This document shows positions 1-12,981 of a stretch of DNA of 64,000 nt, piece after piece (the stretch's first letter is position 1; each line of letters opens with the position of its first letter). Under the pieces are notes generated by a model, which made no database searches, was not told the origin of the DNA, and saw only the letters and a list, made by a program, of their open reading frames with translations. Made by a program: the position numbers and the translations under genes. This DNA is from Plectrocnemia conspersa (lineage: Eukaryota > Arthropoda > Insecta > Trichoptera > Polycentropodidae): assembly GCA_009617715.1 (NCBI GenBank), contig VTFK01000002.1:2356001-2420000 (forward strand). Direction: 5' to 3'.

Positions 1-1194
1 CTGCTTTAAAGCAATAATTTGCATCTTTTAAAAAAATATAGTATCGCTTATTAATACAATGCATAACAATGTTTTTTTAGTACACAAAAAACTGTTATAC
101 TTGTTACTTCATCGCTATATACTGACCGGTATAACGATACACTTGACCTAACCATTATTGAAACTGGGCCAAAGCGGAAGAAATGGTATTACATCAGATT
201 ACGTCTTAGGTAAATCTACTTACTAAAATTATGTTTTATGATTTATAAAATACATTAATAACACGAATTTATAAAGAAAAGATGTACTCTTTTTTCTTTT
301 ATCTGCATAAAAATCACTGTAACAAATCGCGAACAAATTACATTTATATTTATGTTTTTCGAGAAAAAAATACATTTTCTCGCATTTCTCATCTCTGCGT
401 ACAGTACACATAAGGCATGACCCGAAATACGATTTATTTATTTAAACCGAATATTTTCTGGGACAGTCGAGTTGATTGACACCAATTGTGGAGGCTGCCT
501 CGTCACCAACGATTATTCGCGATTTTTTTCGCGTGCGAGATCTCTACGCCTTAATCGCTCATTAGGACAATGGGATAGATCATCGGATCGGGTTAACGGT
601 TCAACAGTAATGTACGCGGTATTCGTGTCACTCCGACTTTCATTAACACACAATATTTGTCTCAATTAATAATTCATCTCGACTACAATACAATGAATAC
701 GATGACGGGTCAGGAACTTTATTTTATGTTAATTTCTGGCAATTTTACATGTCGCCAAAGCAATTGTTGCTTGGTATTTGATTTACAGCTAACATCTGAA
801 CGCTAATTGAAAAACAAATAGTGAAGCAGTTAATCGGTCACAGGTCTCGAAAAATAAATTAAATATAAAATACACATTACAGGGCCGCTGAGAGCGAACC
901 CGGGCTTTGGGAAAACAATGATTTCTGGCCTCTTAACAAAAATGGCTTTTTATATATTTTTTAACATCATAATATAATTTTTTGAATATATAATAATATG
1001 TACGAGTTAACCCTTTCTATGCTGAAAATAAATATATAAATTTACCACCGTTGCGACATATTTTCTGAAATCATATTTGATGCGAAATATTTTAATTAGA
1101 TAAAAATAATAAAATCTAATCATAATATTTTATTGATAATAAGTCATGTTTTCATTGCTGCTCAGTGTTGCCATATAGTGAATTTGCAGTCCAG

Positions 1195-1384
1195 GTCAAA
1201 AGCAATAAAATCGTGCCATAACGGTGAAAACCCTCGATTATCAAGTGTCTATAATAAGACTTTTTATAACAATATTACGAGTGAGAATCGAATAAAGCAC
1301 ATCTAAACCGAGTAGGAGAGGGCAAAAAACATTTATTTCTTCTCAGAAGTCAAAAATCCACGTCAAAAGCAATAAAATCGTGCC
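1195..1384 (+). repeat. Spaced direct repeat (two 23-nt units)
   Basis: The same 23 bases, beginning GTCAAAAGCAATAAAATCGT and ending GCC, occur at 1195-1217 and 1362-1384, a 167-bp offset. Three of the four bases just before each unit also match. The sequence between is not obviously repeated. It could be a remnant of a tandem repeat or of a small mobile element; function is unknown. Confidence 0.75.
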
Positions 1385-1743
1385 GTTGTCGACGCAGTGA
1401 GAACGCTTGCAAAAGTATTAGTTCGAATTCATTACTTGAGGTCGCTTTTTACTTTTTCATAAATATATTCTTGCTATGATTTTTTCCAGAGTCAAGCTCC
1501 TCAAAGAAAGCAGGCCCCGGGATTGTTTTCCCTCTCCTTCCTCCTCTCGGCAAGTCTGTATATTACATACATTCATGATTTTATTTATCACTTTATATTT
1601 ATTAAATTGCAAGTTATGCATTTTACATTTTATGAATTCCTGAATTGACTAACAACACGGTATTGTTTTTCTAAGCAAATAACTTCATAATGCCTATAAA
1701 ACATCCTGCAGAATCAGCACGTTCGAGATTCTTCAACCAACGT

Positions 1744-1776
1744 GTATTTAATAAAATATTATATTTTATTAAATAC
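1744..1776. repeat. Perfect 15-bp inverted repeat
   Basis: GTATTTAATAAAATA at 1744-1758 is followed by a 3-nt loop and its exact reverse complement at 1762-1776. Its length is above what a random AT-rich hairpin usually reaches, but AT bias makes such palindromes more likely, so no function is assigned. Confidence 0.8.
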
Positions 1777-3287
1777 GCACTGTCGTACACAACACTGTTT
1801 GAACAATCTTGCGCGTTGACCTGCAAGAGAATTGGACCTTTTGGATCGATTAATGCTGAGACCAGATGTCGTTTATCTTAACAATAACTCTCAGCTGTAT
1901 TAGCTTCGCAAGGATTCACAAAAATCTAGTGGATTATGTCGAGCTCATACTACTAAACGGACACTATAATTTTTTTTTGTATTTCTGTTTAGCGAAATGT
2001 TTCAGGATTCATTTTTGTCATAACGCACGTTACCAAAAATGTATGCTTCATAAATTAATCGCAGACACTAAAAAGGCGATTGTTTTGCTTTTTAAGTGAT
2101 CTAGTGTAACTAGTAAGTCACTCAGATCGTTATGCATGATTATAATTTCACTAACGTCATCAGTTATTTCGGTATTTCTGAAAAAGGACACCCACGACTT
2201 CGTTATTCATTAATGCTCTCGTCCCCAGCACAACATGTTTGGATTCACTATACGTTCTTTAACAGTCCCACGCCAAAAGCATTATATACTTTCAAGTGGA
2301 TTCTGATGCTATACAATTCGTTTTCAACTCATCTCTTATAAGCCTTAATTATAATTTTAATTCAATAGCAGAATTTGGTGTTATAGAACAAACTACGAAC
2401 AAAAAATAACTTGAATATTATATTATTAAAAACATATTCTTTTAATTTTAATTTTTAATTTTCTTTTAAAATTAAAATAAAAAGGAAAAAATTGCCTAAA
2501 AAACTATTTTCTAAGTAATAAATAACTTTAATATTATCCGTTACAATATGTACAACGAGAAAGTGATTTAAATATCTGAAGCACTTTTCTGGTGAATCAT
2601 AAATATAATTTACGTCAAAAATATGTTAAGCTTAATAATTATTAAATTTAAAGCAAAAACATAACATTTTCAAAATTTGACTGTAGATTATTTTCTGTTT
2701 TACCATCAAATTACAATATCGCAATTTTATTATTTTAACATATCATTTTTGTAGACACACAAGTTGTATTTAAATATTTTAACATTAATTCGCATGTATG
2801 ACACAATATTAAAATGATTTCAAAGAACCCATCTAAAAGCATGAAATGCCTTTGAAAGAGACCGATTTACACTAAACCGAGGCATGCTCGCATTTGTGGA
2901 CTCGTTTATAACTTGGATTATTTTATTTTACATTTTATTTTATTTGGATACTTATAATGTTTATTTGTAAAGACATATTATTATATATTTGTATTTTACA
3001 TATATTTTTAAAATAAATTTTATAAAAATAATCATTAGGAAATAAGAGAGATAGTGAATTGAAAACGTGGATAATAAATAATTTAATGGCTTTTTTCTTT
3101 AATTTTAGATTTTTTTTTTAATTAAAATATTTTTTTGATTTTTATATCAAAATTTAAAAAAAAATATGAGCTTAAAATACAATTTTTTAAAAAAAAAACC
3201 CTTAGCATTCAGTGTATTTACTTTTTACATATTTTTAAAATGTAACAATGTTTAAAAAAAGTAGTTTACAAGTTGACCCTATTATAA

Positions 3288-3330
3288 ATTAAATAATTTT
3301 AATAAATACTATTTATTAAAATTATTTAAT
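3288..3330. repeat. Perfect 20-bp inverted repeat with 3-nt loop
   Basis: ATTAAATAATTTTAATAAAT at 3288-3307 is followed by ACT and the exact reverse complement at 3311-3330. It is a near-cruciform of only A and T outside the loop. It may be a replication-slippage product or the core of a very small foldback element. Confidence 0.85.
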
Positions 3331-4604
3331 ATCGTATTGTTTCAAAAATGTGTGTTTTAATATATTAATTCCTTTCTCAATATTTAAATTTATTAATTAT
3401 TCAATCTCTTTTGGTAAAATAATAAATGTGAAATATTAACTGGAAATTTTACTTTCATGTTTAATATATGTATTATTATTGAATAATAAAACAGTAATCA
3501 AATAGTCACTCAATCTTTCGTTGTTTATGTAACTTTGATTAATTATAAAATAAAGAGTTTGATATTATACACAAAACTTAATTGCTTAATAAAAACTCCT
3601 CACAAGTTATCACTTTTTACACCGATTACACGCTAGATTTAATTATTACATGGAACATTGCACGATTAGATATTCAACCATGAAATTAAATAATTACCAT
3701 GCATGGTATTCTTAGCAAACGGAACTTTGTTTCTAATAATATTCAAAATTAATTAATATACTTAAAAAAAAATATTACTAGGTACAAATCTGTGTTTTTT
3801 GGGACAAACATAGCAGTAGATCGCGCTTTCTATTTCGTTAGTAATAAAATCGTCATCTTTTTTTGATAAAATTGTTCTTAAACTTGAAAATTAAATGTGT
3901 GAAAACGAGATCCGGATGTGTGCCCTTGTCATCCATGTGTGCGATGGAAAGTAGGTGCTCGTGGTACACCGCAGGAAGTGTGAATTATCCGACAAGAATG
4001 TGACAATTGCAAGAACAAAGATTTGACGCTTTTGCTTTTGACTTCGGCTGGCACACGGTGTTCACGATGTCGCTGTTGAAATTGTATACCTTGAAAGCGT
4101 CAACAAAGAAGAGACGAGATTTTGGACGGAAACGAAAGTGAACACGATTCGTCTTGCATGCATACGAAAAAAAAAATGTATGCATACGTTTAAGTAAAAA
4201 TATATATATTCAATCTTGGAAATCTTAAATTTCCTAATAAAATAATTTATTTCTTTTGAATAAAATTTATGCAATATTATATAGACATATTTTATTTTAA
4301 AATGTATTGCTATTTTAAGTAAATGTTTTTGTATTGTAAAGTACGAATTGAAAATAATAGCGATTTTTTTTTCAATAATTTATAGTATCAGATGTAAAAT
4401 AGTATCTATATATTATCAGAATATCTTAAAAAATCAACAATAAACATATTTTTTATTAGAGAAACATTATTATGGGAAATGAAAATATTGCATTCATTTG
4501 ATGCTGTAACAACAGTTATTATTGTCATTGAATAGATTCATGGCTTCCATTGCTACAGATATACTTAGATGCTGTTTTTTTTTTAATTTTGCACCGTCTT
4601 TCTA

Positions 4605-5085
4605 ATCCCTAATTCCATTTTAAGATCTTTTCTGCAGCTTCGTGCTGTTGCTCGCGATTGAAAACTATTAGTACTTCGGTTAACTTCTGGCTATTTATCT
4701 CCACCAACTCTTGAATATCATCTTTATTCACCTCTAGTTACATCTTCTTTCCCAAGGATACAATCTCATGTATTATTAAAAGCTCCCGTTCATGAGCAAA
4801 CCCGTCAAGGTAATAAGTCACATTTTTTCTTGGTAACCCCGATATAAAAAATAATATTACAAAACTCTCTGGGGGTCAAATTTGTTTTTTTGGTCAATTC
4901 GAAGCATTATTAAAATTGTAATTTGGTGTAAAGATTTTTAAATGATTATCTACGGGCTGGAGTAATAGAGTGGTGTTGAGAGGAAAAAATTTTAATGGAA
5001 TCAAATTTCTTTAGTAAGTCATCGGTTAATTCTGGAAAATAGGTAAGGTCATTATCGATAATCAACACAGCAAATTTTACAAAGA
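4605..5085 (-). mobile_element. Pogo/Tigger-like DDE transposon relic
   Basis: Read on the minus strand, this stretch gives interrupted peptide that follows the C-terminal half of pogo/Tigger-type DDE transposases. Near 5043-5066 there is L-I-I-D-N, resembling the catalytic 'DNA.P' strand. It is followed by an N-T-T-like and L-Q-P-V-D-like stretch around 4940-5000, matching the family's 'PPNTTSLLQPMDQG' region. The end at 4610-4760 is acidic and glutamine-rich, with D-D-I-Q-E-L-V-E and later E-Q-Q-H-E-A-A-E-K-I, as in the tails of Tigger proteins. Several stop codons and frame changes break the reading, and the N-terminal DNA-binding half was not found. It is therefore a dead fragment. Recognition rests on motif order, not on an alignment, so the subfamily is uncertain. 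Confidence 0.5.
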
Positions 5086-5099
5086 GTATGTCTTTACTA

Positions 5100-8000
5100 C
5101 AAGAAGAATCATCTTAAATGACGCAACCAGCTAGTTCGATTTATATCGTTTATTAAAGCAAAATTGAATAATAAAAAACATTCATTAAATAAATTACTAG
5201 CTATTTGAGATACTTTATTTTAAATAGCGAATTGTTTAAGAAGAACATATTTTACGTCTCAAGATTGTAAATAGCAACCAGCTCATCTGATTTATATAGT
5301 GTATTTTGATATCATAAATATTAAACATACGTAAAAGATAAGTATGTATATTTAAACTATTATTATTATTTTTTTAAGTCTATCAATTATATAAACTACT
5401 AAAAAAAGTTTGTTACTTAACAATATAAAATAATATGATTTAATATTATAATTTCAACAATTATCGTTTATGAAAAACTAGTATAGATATTAAATTTACA
5501 TAAATTTATATATTAATACAAATTCGCATACCAAATATTTTTAAACAATCTGTTTGCTCTACGCTTTTAACGTATTTTATTAACGTATGCTCAAACTGTG
5601 ACGATAAAGAACTTGCATAGAGAAACTTTTTGTTTGTTCGTTTACAAGACGATAGAAAATTGTTACGCGAAATAGTCGCTTAAAATCATTTATGATGATT
5701 ATCTATTTTTTATATTAAATGGAGAGTAAAACTTCTTTGGAAATAACGTTATTAAACTATTAGATATTCATCTAAGTACATAAGATATATTAAATGACTC
5801 AAAAGTATGAAATTTGCTTAATAATAAATTCTCGACCTAAATTTTACTTTTCGTTTTTAACACATGGAGTCATATGTACACACATTCTTTGAATTTATTT
5901 AAGCATTTGCGCATCTTACCATTGTCATTATTCGCAAAGTAAATTTAAATTTTCTCCGCTCGTTCAATGGAATGAAAGTTACGGTGTTTTGGATTCATTC
6001 ATAAATCAATACGCAAATAATGCTATATTATACACATATAAATATTAAAACATAACTTACATCTTACTGTTTTCAGTTTTTCACATAAAGACAGAATCAG
6101 TGTAGGCAAATATTTTAATAATAGTTGTATGACATGTTAGTTGTGCTTTCTATTTGTATAGCGTATTTTTTTTTTCTTGAATCGGTAAGGTGACACCGTT
6201 TTTTCTGGTTGGAGAGTCTAATTAAATGATGCTTCTTGATGTTGTTAAAATTTTTTGAATATTTGTATTACGATGCATTGTATTAAGACGTTGTATTATA
6301 ATTTATGGTTTGTGTCATTTCGATAACTACGCTTTTCGTTTAATATGTTAGAACTCAAATAGAAAGTGGCGTAACCGGCCTATAAGATCGACCAAAAATT
6401 TTACCTAACGCTTCTCAATACTGGAATTTATACATGGGAAGGTATTTAGGTATTTATGTAGCTATATATGGATAGGGTGTGTGAAGATAATTTTAATAAA
6501 TTGTGTAATATATATGTTCCTGAATAATATAAAACATATGAGAAAATAGTGAATTATTTTACATTTAAATGATTTCATATATGAGAAACTTTGACTTAAA
6601 CACAATTTTATACATAATAAGTTCTTAAGAATATTTATATGTACATAAATAATAAGCTTATCATATTAATAATATGGCACAAAACCACTAATTACATAGT
6701 GAGATTTATTGACTAAGATATTTCGTTTATTTTTATTTAGCATCGATACAAAGTTTTATGATACACACTTCCAAAAACACATCATAACAAAAACAAAATC
6801 GAAACGTCATCTAGTCTTTTCGGTTTCACTTTGTCTTTAAATGGATTTTAGAAATCATATAAAATTATACAAAGATAAATTGATTCTTTACCTTTCAAGG
6901 AAATGATTAAAAAAATGATTTAAAAATCAATGCTAAATATATGATTTAAATGGAAATTTACAAATACAGCTTAGAAATTCTGCATAATTTTTACATTAGT
7001 GCAATTGCCCAGTTGAGTTTTCAACTTTTCTTACACTACATTCTATTAAAAATACGTATGGCTGTTTTGAATTTATGTAATATGAACGTAACTTATTATA
7101 AAAAATAAGGTACTTAGTTCAATGGTGATAAATGACTTTTATGAAATTGATCTAAACAGATATTTAAATTTATATATATTTTTTGTATGTTTTGCTATTA
7201 TTTTATTGATAAAAAAACTATATTTGAAACATATTTTTTTTGATAGATTTATTAAATTAAAATTTATTTAAAGCATATTTTTGATTAAAAATATAACATA
7301 AGAGAAGCAAAATTAGCCACAAAAAATAAATTGGCTAAAATAAACCAAGAAACTAAGCCTTAAACTAAGTTAAAAGTTAATTTTATGTATGTATTTATTT
7401 TATAAAAATGTTTATTATAATACAAAAAAATACATTTAAATTCAAGTTGCTAGTTTATAACCATTTTTTACTTTACAAAGATTAATAAAAAAATACATAT
7501 TATAAAGGTAAAAGCTATTTATGTTTAACTATTTACTTAACTAGAAACGTAGAGCTACGTAAAATAAATGTATGCCACTAATCGTCACTGATTCTGGAGA
7601 TTAGTGGAGATTTATATATGTAATAAATTATAATCTAGCTAAATCAAGCATATAAATAAAATAAAAATGATTATTAAGGATTTTTTCAATGAAATTCAAC
7701 TAAAACTATCCTTAATTTTAATATATAATTTTTGTACAGTGTAATTAAATAGTTTAAAACTTGATTAACAATTTTACTTGTATTGATAATTCATCTCAGT
7801 ATTCTACAAAATTTATACACTTACAAATTTAACAATAGTGTGTTTTGACAAATTTTCTTACGCTTACTACCTATTCAATATGTATAGATTTAAAAAAAAT
7901 TATAGATTATTTATATTTACTGATTTTAATCAATAATAAATTACATTGGGATAATTCGATGTACTACCATCTCGTTTTATTAAGCATTCTTAGAAAAATT

Positions 8001-8460
8001 AATTTAATATTTGATATATTACAATTCAATCAAATGTACTTATTATCGGTAATGTATATCAACGCAATGAATGCATTTTCAATGTACGGCTCACGTTCCA
8101 ATAATAACATAACATATCTTAATATTATACCACACTATGATGAATCTTTATGCAACATTGCGAAATATCATTCAAAATCTGACCCCAGTCCTGACCCGTT
8201 GAATTTTACTTTTCAACGCGGCGAATCCGCCTGTCCGATATATTCAGTCTTTTTGATTACGGATATGATTAACACGAGTCGGATAACTTTCCATGTTTGC
8301 CTTTATAGTAAACGCGTGTATTTACTCACTAGGCGGATACATGTATTTTTTCTTTTCTTTCTCCCTCTTCTCTTTCTCCGTCGTCGTCAAAATGCTAATG
8401 CGTGTATGTGTATTGTTGATTATTCACCGGCGTCGAGTAGGAGTGGAGACCAAAGACACA
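5100..8460. other. AT-rich intergenic region upstream of gene A
   Basis: No gene recognised. A 208-codon open frame ends here (7845-8471), but it starts without ATG, runs into the gene A promoter and has a composition expected from chance. The last 300 bp before gene A (about 8160-8460) are richer in G+C and CpG than the rest and probably hold its proximal regulatory sequence; this is inference. Confidence 0.6.
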
Positions 8461-8466
8461 ACCAAA

Positions 8467-8475
8467 TATAAATAG
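8467..8475 (+). promoter_or_regulatory. TATA box of Osiris gene A
   Basis: TATAAATAG lies 103 bp before the gene A start codon, in a sharply less AT-rich context. Transcription would begin near 8497-8500, giving a 5' leader of about 70 nt. Confidence 0.7.
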
Positions 8476-8569
8476 GGTGGATCAAGCTCTCGTCATATCA
8501 TTTGCCTTTGACTCTTTACACCAATAACACCTGGACCGGTCGCAGCTTAGTCATCACACATTATCAACC

Positions 8570-10052
8570 ATGTACAAAAGTGCTTTCTTCGTTGTGTGCG
8601 TTTTGGGATTGGCCCTCGCGGCTCCCGGGGAGTTCCAAAGTGTCGAATCGAACGAGATTGAACAGCCGGGAACATGGGAGAGAATGGGCAGGATGATGAG
8701 TTCGTGTTTTACGAGTGACGAGGATATCACCACGTGTTTGGGAATCAAAGGCGCGATGGCCCTCAACAGGGCTTCCAGGATGAAGAATATCCAGATTGTG
8801 GACGGAATTATGTTGAACAGGTATGTACATACATACAGTGTTATACAGTGTGAGATAATAAGGCTCGCCTTATAATGTTCGTTTGATCATAACTTTCACT
8901 AGTGTATTATATGCGATGCATAATAATCAGCTATTAATAATTTATAGTGATGGATCGACCCGCAGCGGAAAATCATTGGAATCTGAAAACGAAATCACAA
9001 GCCAATTGCCAGCTGAACCACGCGAAAGAAGCGCCAGAGCCTTGGACATTTTGAAAGATTCCTTCTTCGACTTCCTTCAATCTCACAGCCTCCAAGTCAA
9101 AGTGGCTCCTGAGGAACTCTCATCTGCTGCCAGAGCTTTCAGCGAAGGTAAATAATATATAATATAATACACATAATATTAAAAATAAATCAAATCTTCA
9201 CTACAGTAAAAGTCAATTTATCCTAACGAAACAAGGTCAAATCCGAGTGTCAAAAGATCTTCGCGGTACGTTATGGCACTCTCGCATTAACATACGGTTC
9301 TCAAATTAGAAAAGCGTGACTAAAGTGGTAGTAATTTCTCAAATGCTCTTCAATACATCAAGAGCGACAATTTTTTGCGACGCGTCTTATGTTTATCAAT
9401 TTTCATGCAAATAACCGCATGGTAATATCGATCGACTTTCTCTCAGGCTTATTGTTTATTTACCACTAAACGTTTGATGCATTACCATTTAAATTATTTT
9501 AACGGCTTACATATCAAGCAGCCCTTTGCCCTAGAAAAATAAACCTGTTTTTTTAATGGTAGGAGGCTGAAGCCCTAAACGACATTCTTTTCTAAATTTT
9601 AATTAATCGTTATTTACAGCTCGTGGAAAGTTGAAGAAGATGTTGGGCCCGATCTTGTTGGGCGTTGCCGTTAAAGTATTGGCCTTCCTCACAATCTTTG
9701 GAGGTGGATTGGCTCTCTTGGTCACAAAAGCGCTCATCGTATCCAAATTGGCTTTAGTGCTCGCTTCTATCCTTGGATTCCAGAAACTTCTCGGAAGCGG
9801 AGGTGCTGGCGGAATTATCCCAACTAAGGTTAGTTTGCCTCTAAAATATATATTAGAACTATTGCATAACGTGTTATTCAATTACAGAGCTCTGGATGGT
9901 CCAACCCCGGAGCTGCCACGACCGGTCAGTGGACCACTGGAGGAGCTGCTAACACTTGGAGCAATGCTGCATCATCCGCTGCTGGATACCCCTATGCCAG
10001 ATCCATCCAAACCGAAGCGCAAGAGATGGCTTATGCTGGCCAGAAACAATAG
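8570..10052 (+). CDS. Osiris family protein (gene A), DUF1676, 4 exons
   Basis: Exons 8570-8820, 8948-9147, 9620-9828 and 9888-10052 join in frame through GT-AG introns (phases 2, 1, 0) to give 274 residues. A signal peptide covers about 1-18 and probably ends after L-A-L-A-A. The Osiris two-cysteine segment is C46 and C56, followed by I-V-D-G-I-M-L. A basic G-K-L-K-K leads into a long hydrophobic segment at about 160-205, then a Gly-rich stretch. The last exon is Trp/Gly/Ala-rich and ends A-R-S-I-Q-T-E-A-Q-E-M-A-Y-A-G-Q, a match to the AQ.(L/M)AY-type motif known from this family. Osiris proteins act at membranes or endosomes in cells secreting cuticle; the molecular activity is unresolved. 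The fragment S-R/T-R-S-G-K-S-L...N-E-I...L-P and the tail remind me of Osi9, but I could not confirm this. It is the only gene here with the AQ.(L/M)AY tail. Confidence 0.92.
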
Positions 10053-12420
10053 ACAATCGCGACGAAACGATATACGAAAAAAAACATTATTATATAACAT
10101 AAAGACGAACGCCATTACTTAACAACAATGATGGATTTTGAAGAAATTCGTCATTAACTGACTGACTGATGACCGCTGAGTCACTATATAAGATTACTTT
10201 GACTTATATTTATTTATAATGTTACAAACGTACGATTTTCATACATAATAAGTATCTAGTATAATAATAATTTATTAATATTTATTGTAACGTTGTTAAA
10301 TGCGGGTTTTGTTAAATACATCGAAAAATCACCCTTCACAATGCATGTATAATATAATAGAAGCGTGTCATAAAAAAATAATTTATTTGTTAGAATAGAT
10401 AAGTTATGAGTTTTTTCCGAAAAATTTTCATCTAAACCAGATTTTTATATTTATTATTTTATTTTATTTTTTACGAGTCTAAAAGACCAAAGTTTTATTT
10501 TTTATTTGTGCCAGTATTATTTTCATTTTATTTGTTCGTGCCATTTATAATTTCTATAACATCGCAGGTATATATATATATTGATGATGATAATGTGAAC
10601 TTATATTTATACGTAAAATCATAAGTTGAAAGTTCAAAATATTTTTTAATTATGTATTGATCAATATGTAATAAATTTTTTGGAAGTATTTTTATGTTTT
10701 AATTCTTTCAATTACCGTATCAACTTAAAATAAACCATTGAAAACGGTATCCTGAATGAATAATCCAGGCGGATCCTTGTAATTTAATATATACGACACT
10801 CGACCGAGTTTAGTTATTATTAACACTCTCGTCACAACCAAAGTTTTGACACACTTTTTGGTAACTATTTAATGAATATTGATAGCAAAATTCTCTTAAA
10901 GAAAGTGTGTATTAAATATATATATAGTTTAAACTAAATACTACTAGCTTAAAATAATACACGTGCGTTGAAATCTAATATGAATTCTCACACTAAACTT
11001 AATTAAATCAGTATTTAAAACTAACAATACTGTAATATAATACATACATTATAGTTTAGATGTCTTAATTTTATTTTATTTTTAATGCATCAATTAAAAA
11101 GACTTTTGTTACAAAATTCAACTATATAAGATTCACTTATAAAATAATAAAATATGGTCTGTATTGTCAGTAATTTTGATTTGATTTTAGTCTTTTAAAT
11201 AAATGTTCAATAATTAAGTCTTATTTTTTATAAGATATGTAAAAAAAATAATTAAATAAGTAATTATATGTTACCGAATGTTGTATCTTACTAGAGAATG
11301 TATTGTAGGAGATTATGTATTTTAAAATTGCTCAGTAAAATATTTGTATAATGAAATCATATGCATTAAATTTAATAATATGATATAAATCTAATAAAAC
11401 TATATTTGCTGTCACTAATTAAACGCAAATATCATTTTACAAAAAGTTACTAGCCGCTAAAAACAAAGTTACTGACCATTTATAAATAATATCAAACCAT
11501 ATATTAAAAATATTTCAGATCGTTTTAATAACTTGTTACTGATTATTTATTTATATCAACATTTTTAACAATGAATTAATAATCTAATTTACGTTTATGT
11601 ATTCGTTGAATGAAATATTTATTAACTCTTTGATCTTTCGCCGTACGTGTACGGTAGTTGATCTTTCATTGTTTTGAGGTACCCCATATAATTACCTATT
11701 TACATATGCGTACATATAACTAAAAAAATATTTATAAATATTTTTTATATTTGATTTAATGTAAATGATTTCTATAGAAAATAATAGTAATAAATTTAAA
11801 ACAACGAAATAAATAAATGTAATAAAAAATATTTTATATTATTTTTGTAAAAAATATAAGGAGCCTCTGAATTAATTTAAAAATCAGGAAGAGTCAAATA
11901 ATATATAAAAAATATGTAAAATGGATTGACCAAATTTTATAATAGTATTAAAATAAATTTTATTAAAACATATTTGCTTTATTATATTACAAAAAAGTAG
12001 TATAATAAACCAAAACAATAATACGTTAAGAGTCCTTGATTTTTTTTTTAATAATTTACTTTAAATTCAATATAAAATAATAATAAATAAATAGCCACAA
12101 AAATAAGTATGGAAAAATACATAAAATTAACTTACTCCCAGGTGTATAATAACAAATTAACAAATGTGTATTAATTAACTCACTAAAAAATAACAAATTT
12201 ATAAGATTTTTTGTGTTATATTTAATATAAAAATTAATTAAATGCTATGATTTCTTATGCAATAATAAAAATACGATATATGACATCAATGATATTTATA
12301 AAACACAATTATTTTGATTAAATCTATTTAACAGAAATAATCATTTTTGAGGCAAAAATCTCTGGACCATTTTAAAAATTTAAGTTCGAGGTTGAATCCA
12401 TCAACCAATTAAAAAATAAA
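10053..12420. other. Gene A 3' flank and AT-rich spacer
   Basis: No second gene seen. The nearest exact AATAAA after gene A is at 10729-10734, which would give a 3' UTR of about 680 nt; variant signals may act earlier. The remainder up to the LINE is low-complexity AT-rich DNA. Confidence 0.5.
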
Positions 12421-12435
12421 AAGTCAAGCAAACCT

Positions 12436-12981
12436 ATGCTATTATTTGCAGTCTCGCTAAAAAAAAGCGAGCACAATAAATCAATATACAATTTGGGATA
12501 TCTCCTGCACCAGCGTATTACGGTGGAGCAGCAGAATAGACCAAAAGGCATTCTCCAGTGCCACCGTTGCCAATTGTTCGGCCACTCTGCGATTAATTGC
12601 AGAGCTACTCCTGCATGCGTAAAATGTGCCGGTCCCCATCTCACCAGAGATTGCTCCCACGAGGAAAAAATTGATAAGCCCTTATGCAGTAACTGCGCCG
12701 GTTCTCATCCTGCGAATTACGGGGGATGTGCTAAAAACCCAAACAATAAAAAAAATATAGATTACAAGAAACCGCGAGATAATAAAAAAACCCATATCCA
12801 TATTAATAATAAAATAAACGGCTGCTCATTCGCCGAAAAACTTAAAGGAAACCCGGAAGAGACTCCTATAAATAATGTGACAACAGATAACCCCTCCAAT
12901 CGCGACGTCATAATCAAGATGTTTATGGAATTAAGTGAAAAAATGAAATTTATCAGTTCCCACCTATTGCCAACATTATGA
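12436..12981 (+). pseudogene. LINE ORF1 (gag-like, CCHC zinc knuckles), 5'-truncated
   Basis: This encodes about 181 residues without a genuine start codon, since the element is truncated. Zinc-knuckle motifs follow one another: C-H-R-C-Q...G-H...C, then C-V-K-C-A-G-P-H...C, then C-S-N-C-A-G-S-H...C. This trio is typical of Jockey gag proteins, which bind the element's RNA. A Lys/Asn-rich tail follows. Its stop codon (12979-12981) overlaps the ATG of the next ORF (12978-12980) as ATGA, an arrangement known for coupled termination-reinitiation in this clade. Parts N-terminal to the knuckles are missing. Confidence 0.88.

Larger units (their letters stand above)
1..4600. other. AT-rich intergenic region, no gene seen
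   Basis: No open frame here has codon use or motifs of a real protein. Less AT-rich islands occur near 470-620, 1480-1550 and 3900-4150, but none gives a convincing exon with splice sites and a recognisable product. The 3900-4150 island is CpG-containing and unique-looking; it could be regulatory, which is only a guess. A direct repeat and two palindromes are listed separately. Confidence 0.6.

Noticed and set aside
1490..1660. Possible exon after TTTTTTCCAG at 1480-1490
   Set aside because: Open for about 50 codons, but the peptide changes from Pro/Ser-rich to random AT-type sequence, and there is no partner exon.
7845..8471. 208-codon open frame upstream of gene A
   Set aside because: Lacks an ATG start, has random-like composition, overlaps the gene A promoter region including the TATA box, and matches no domain.
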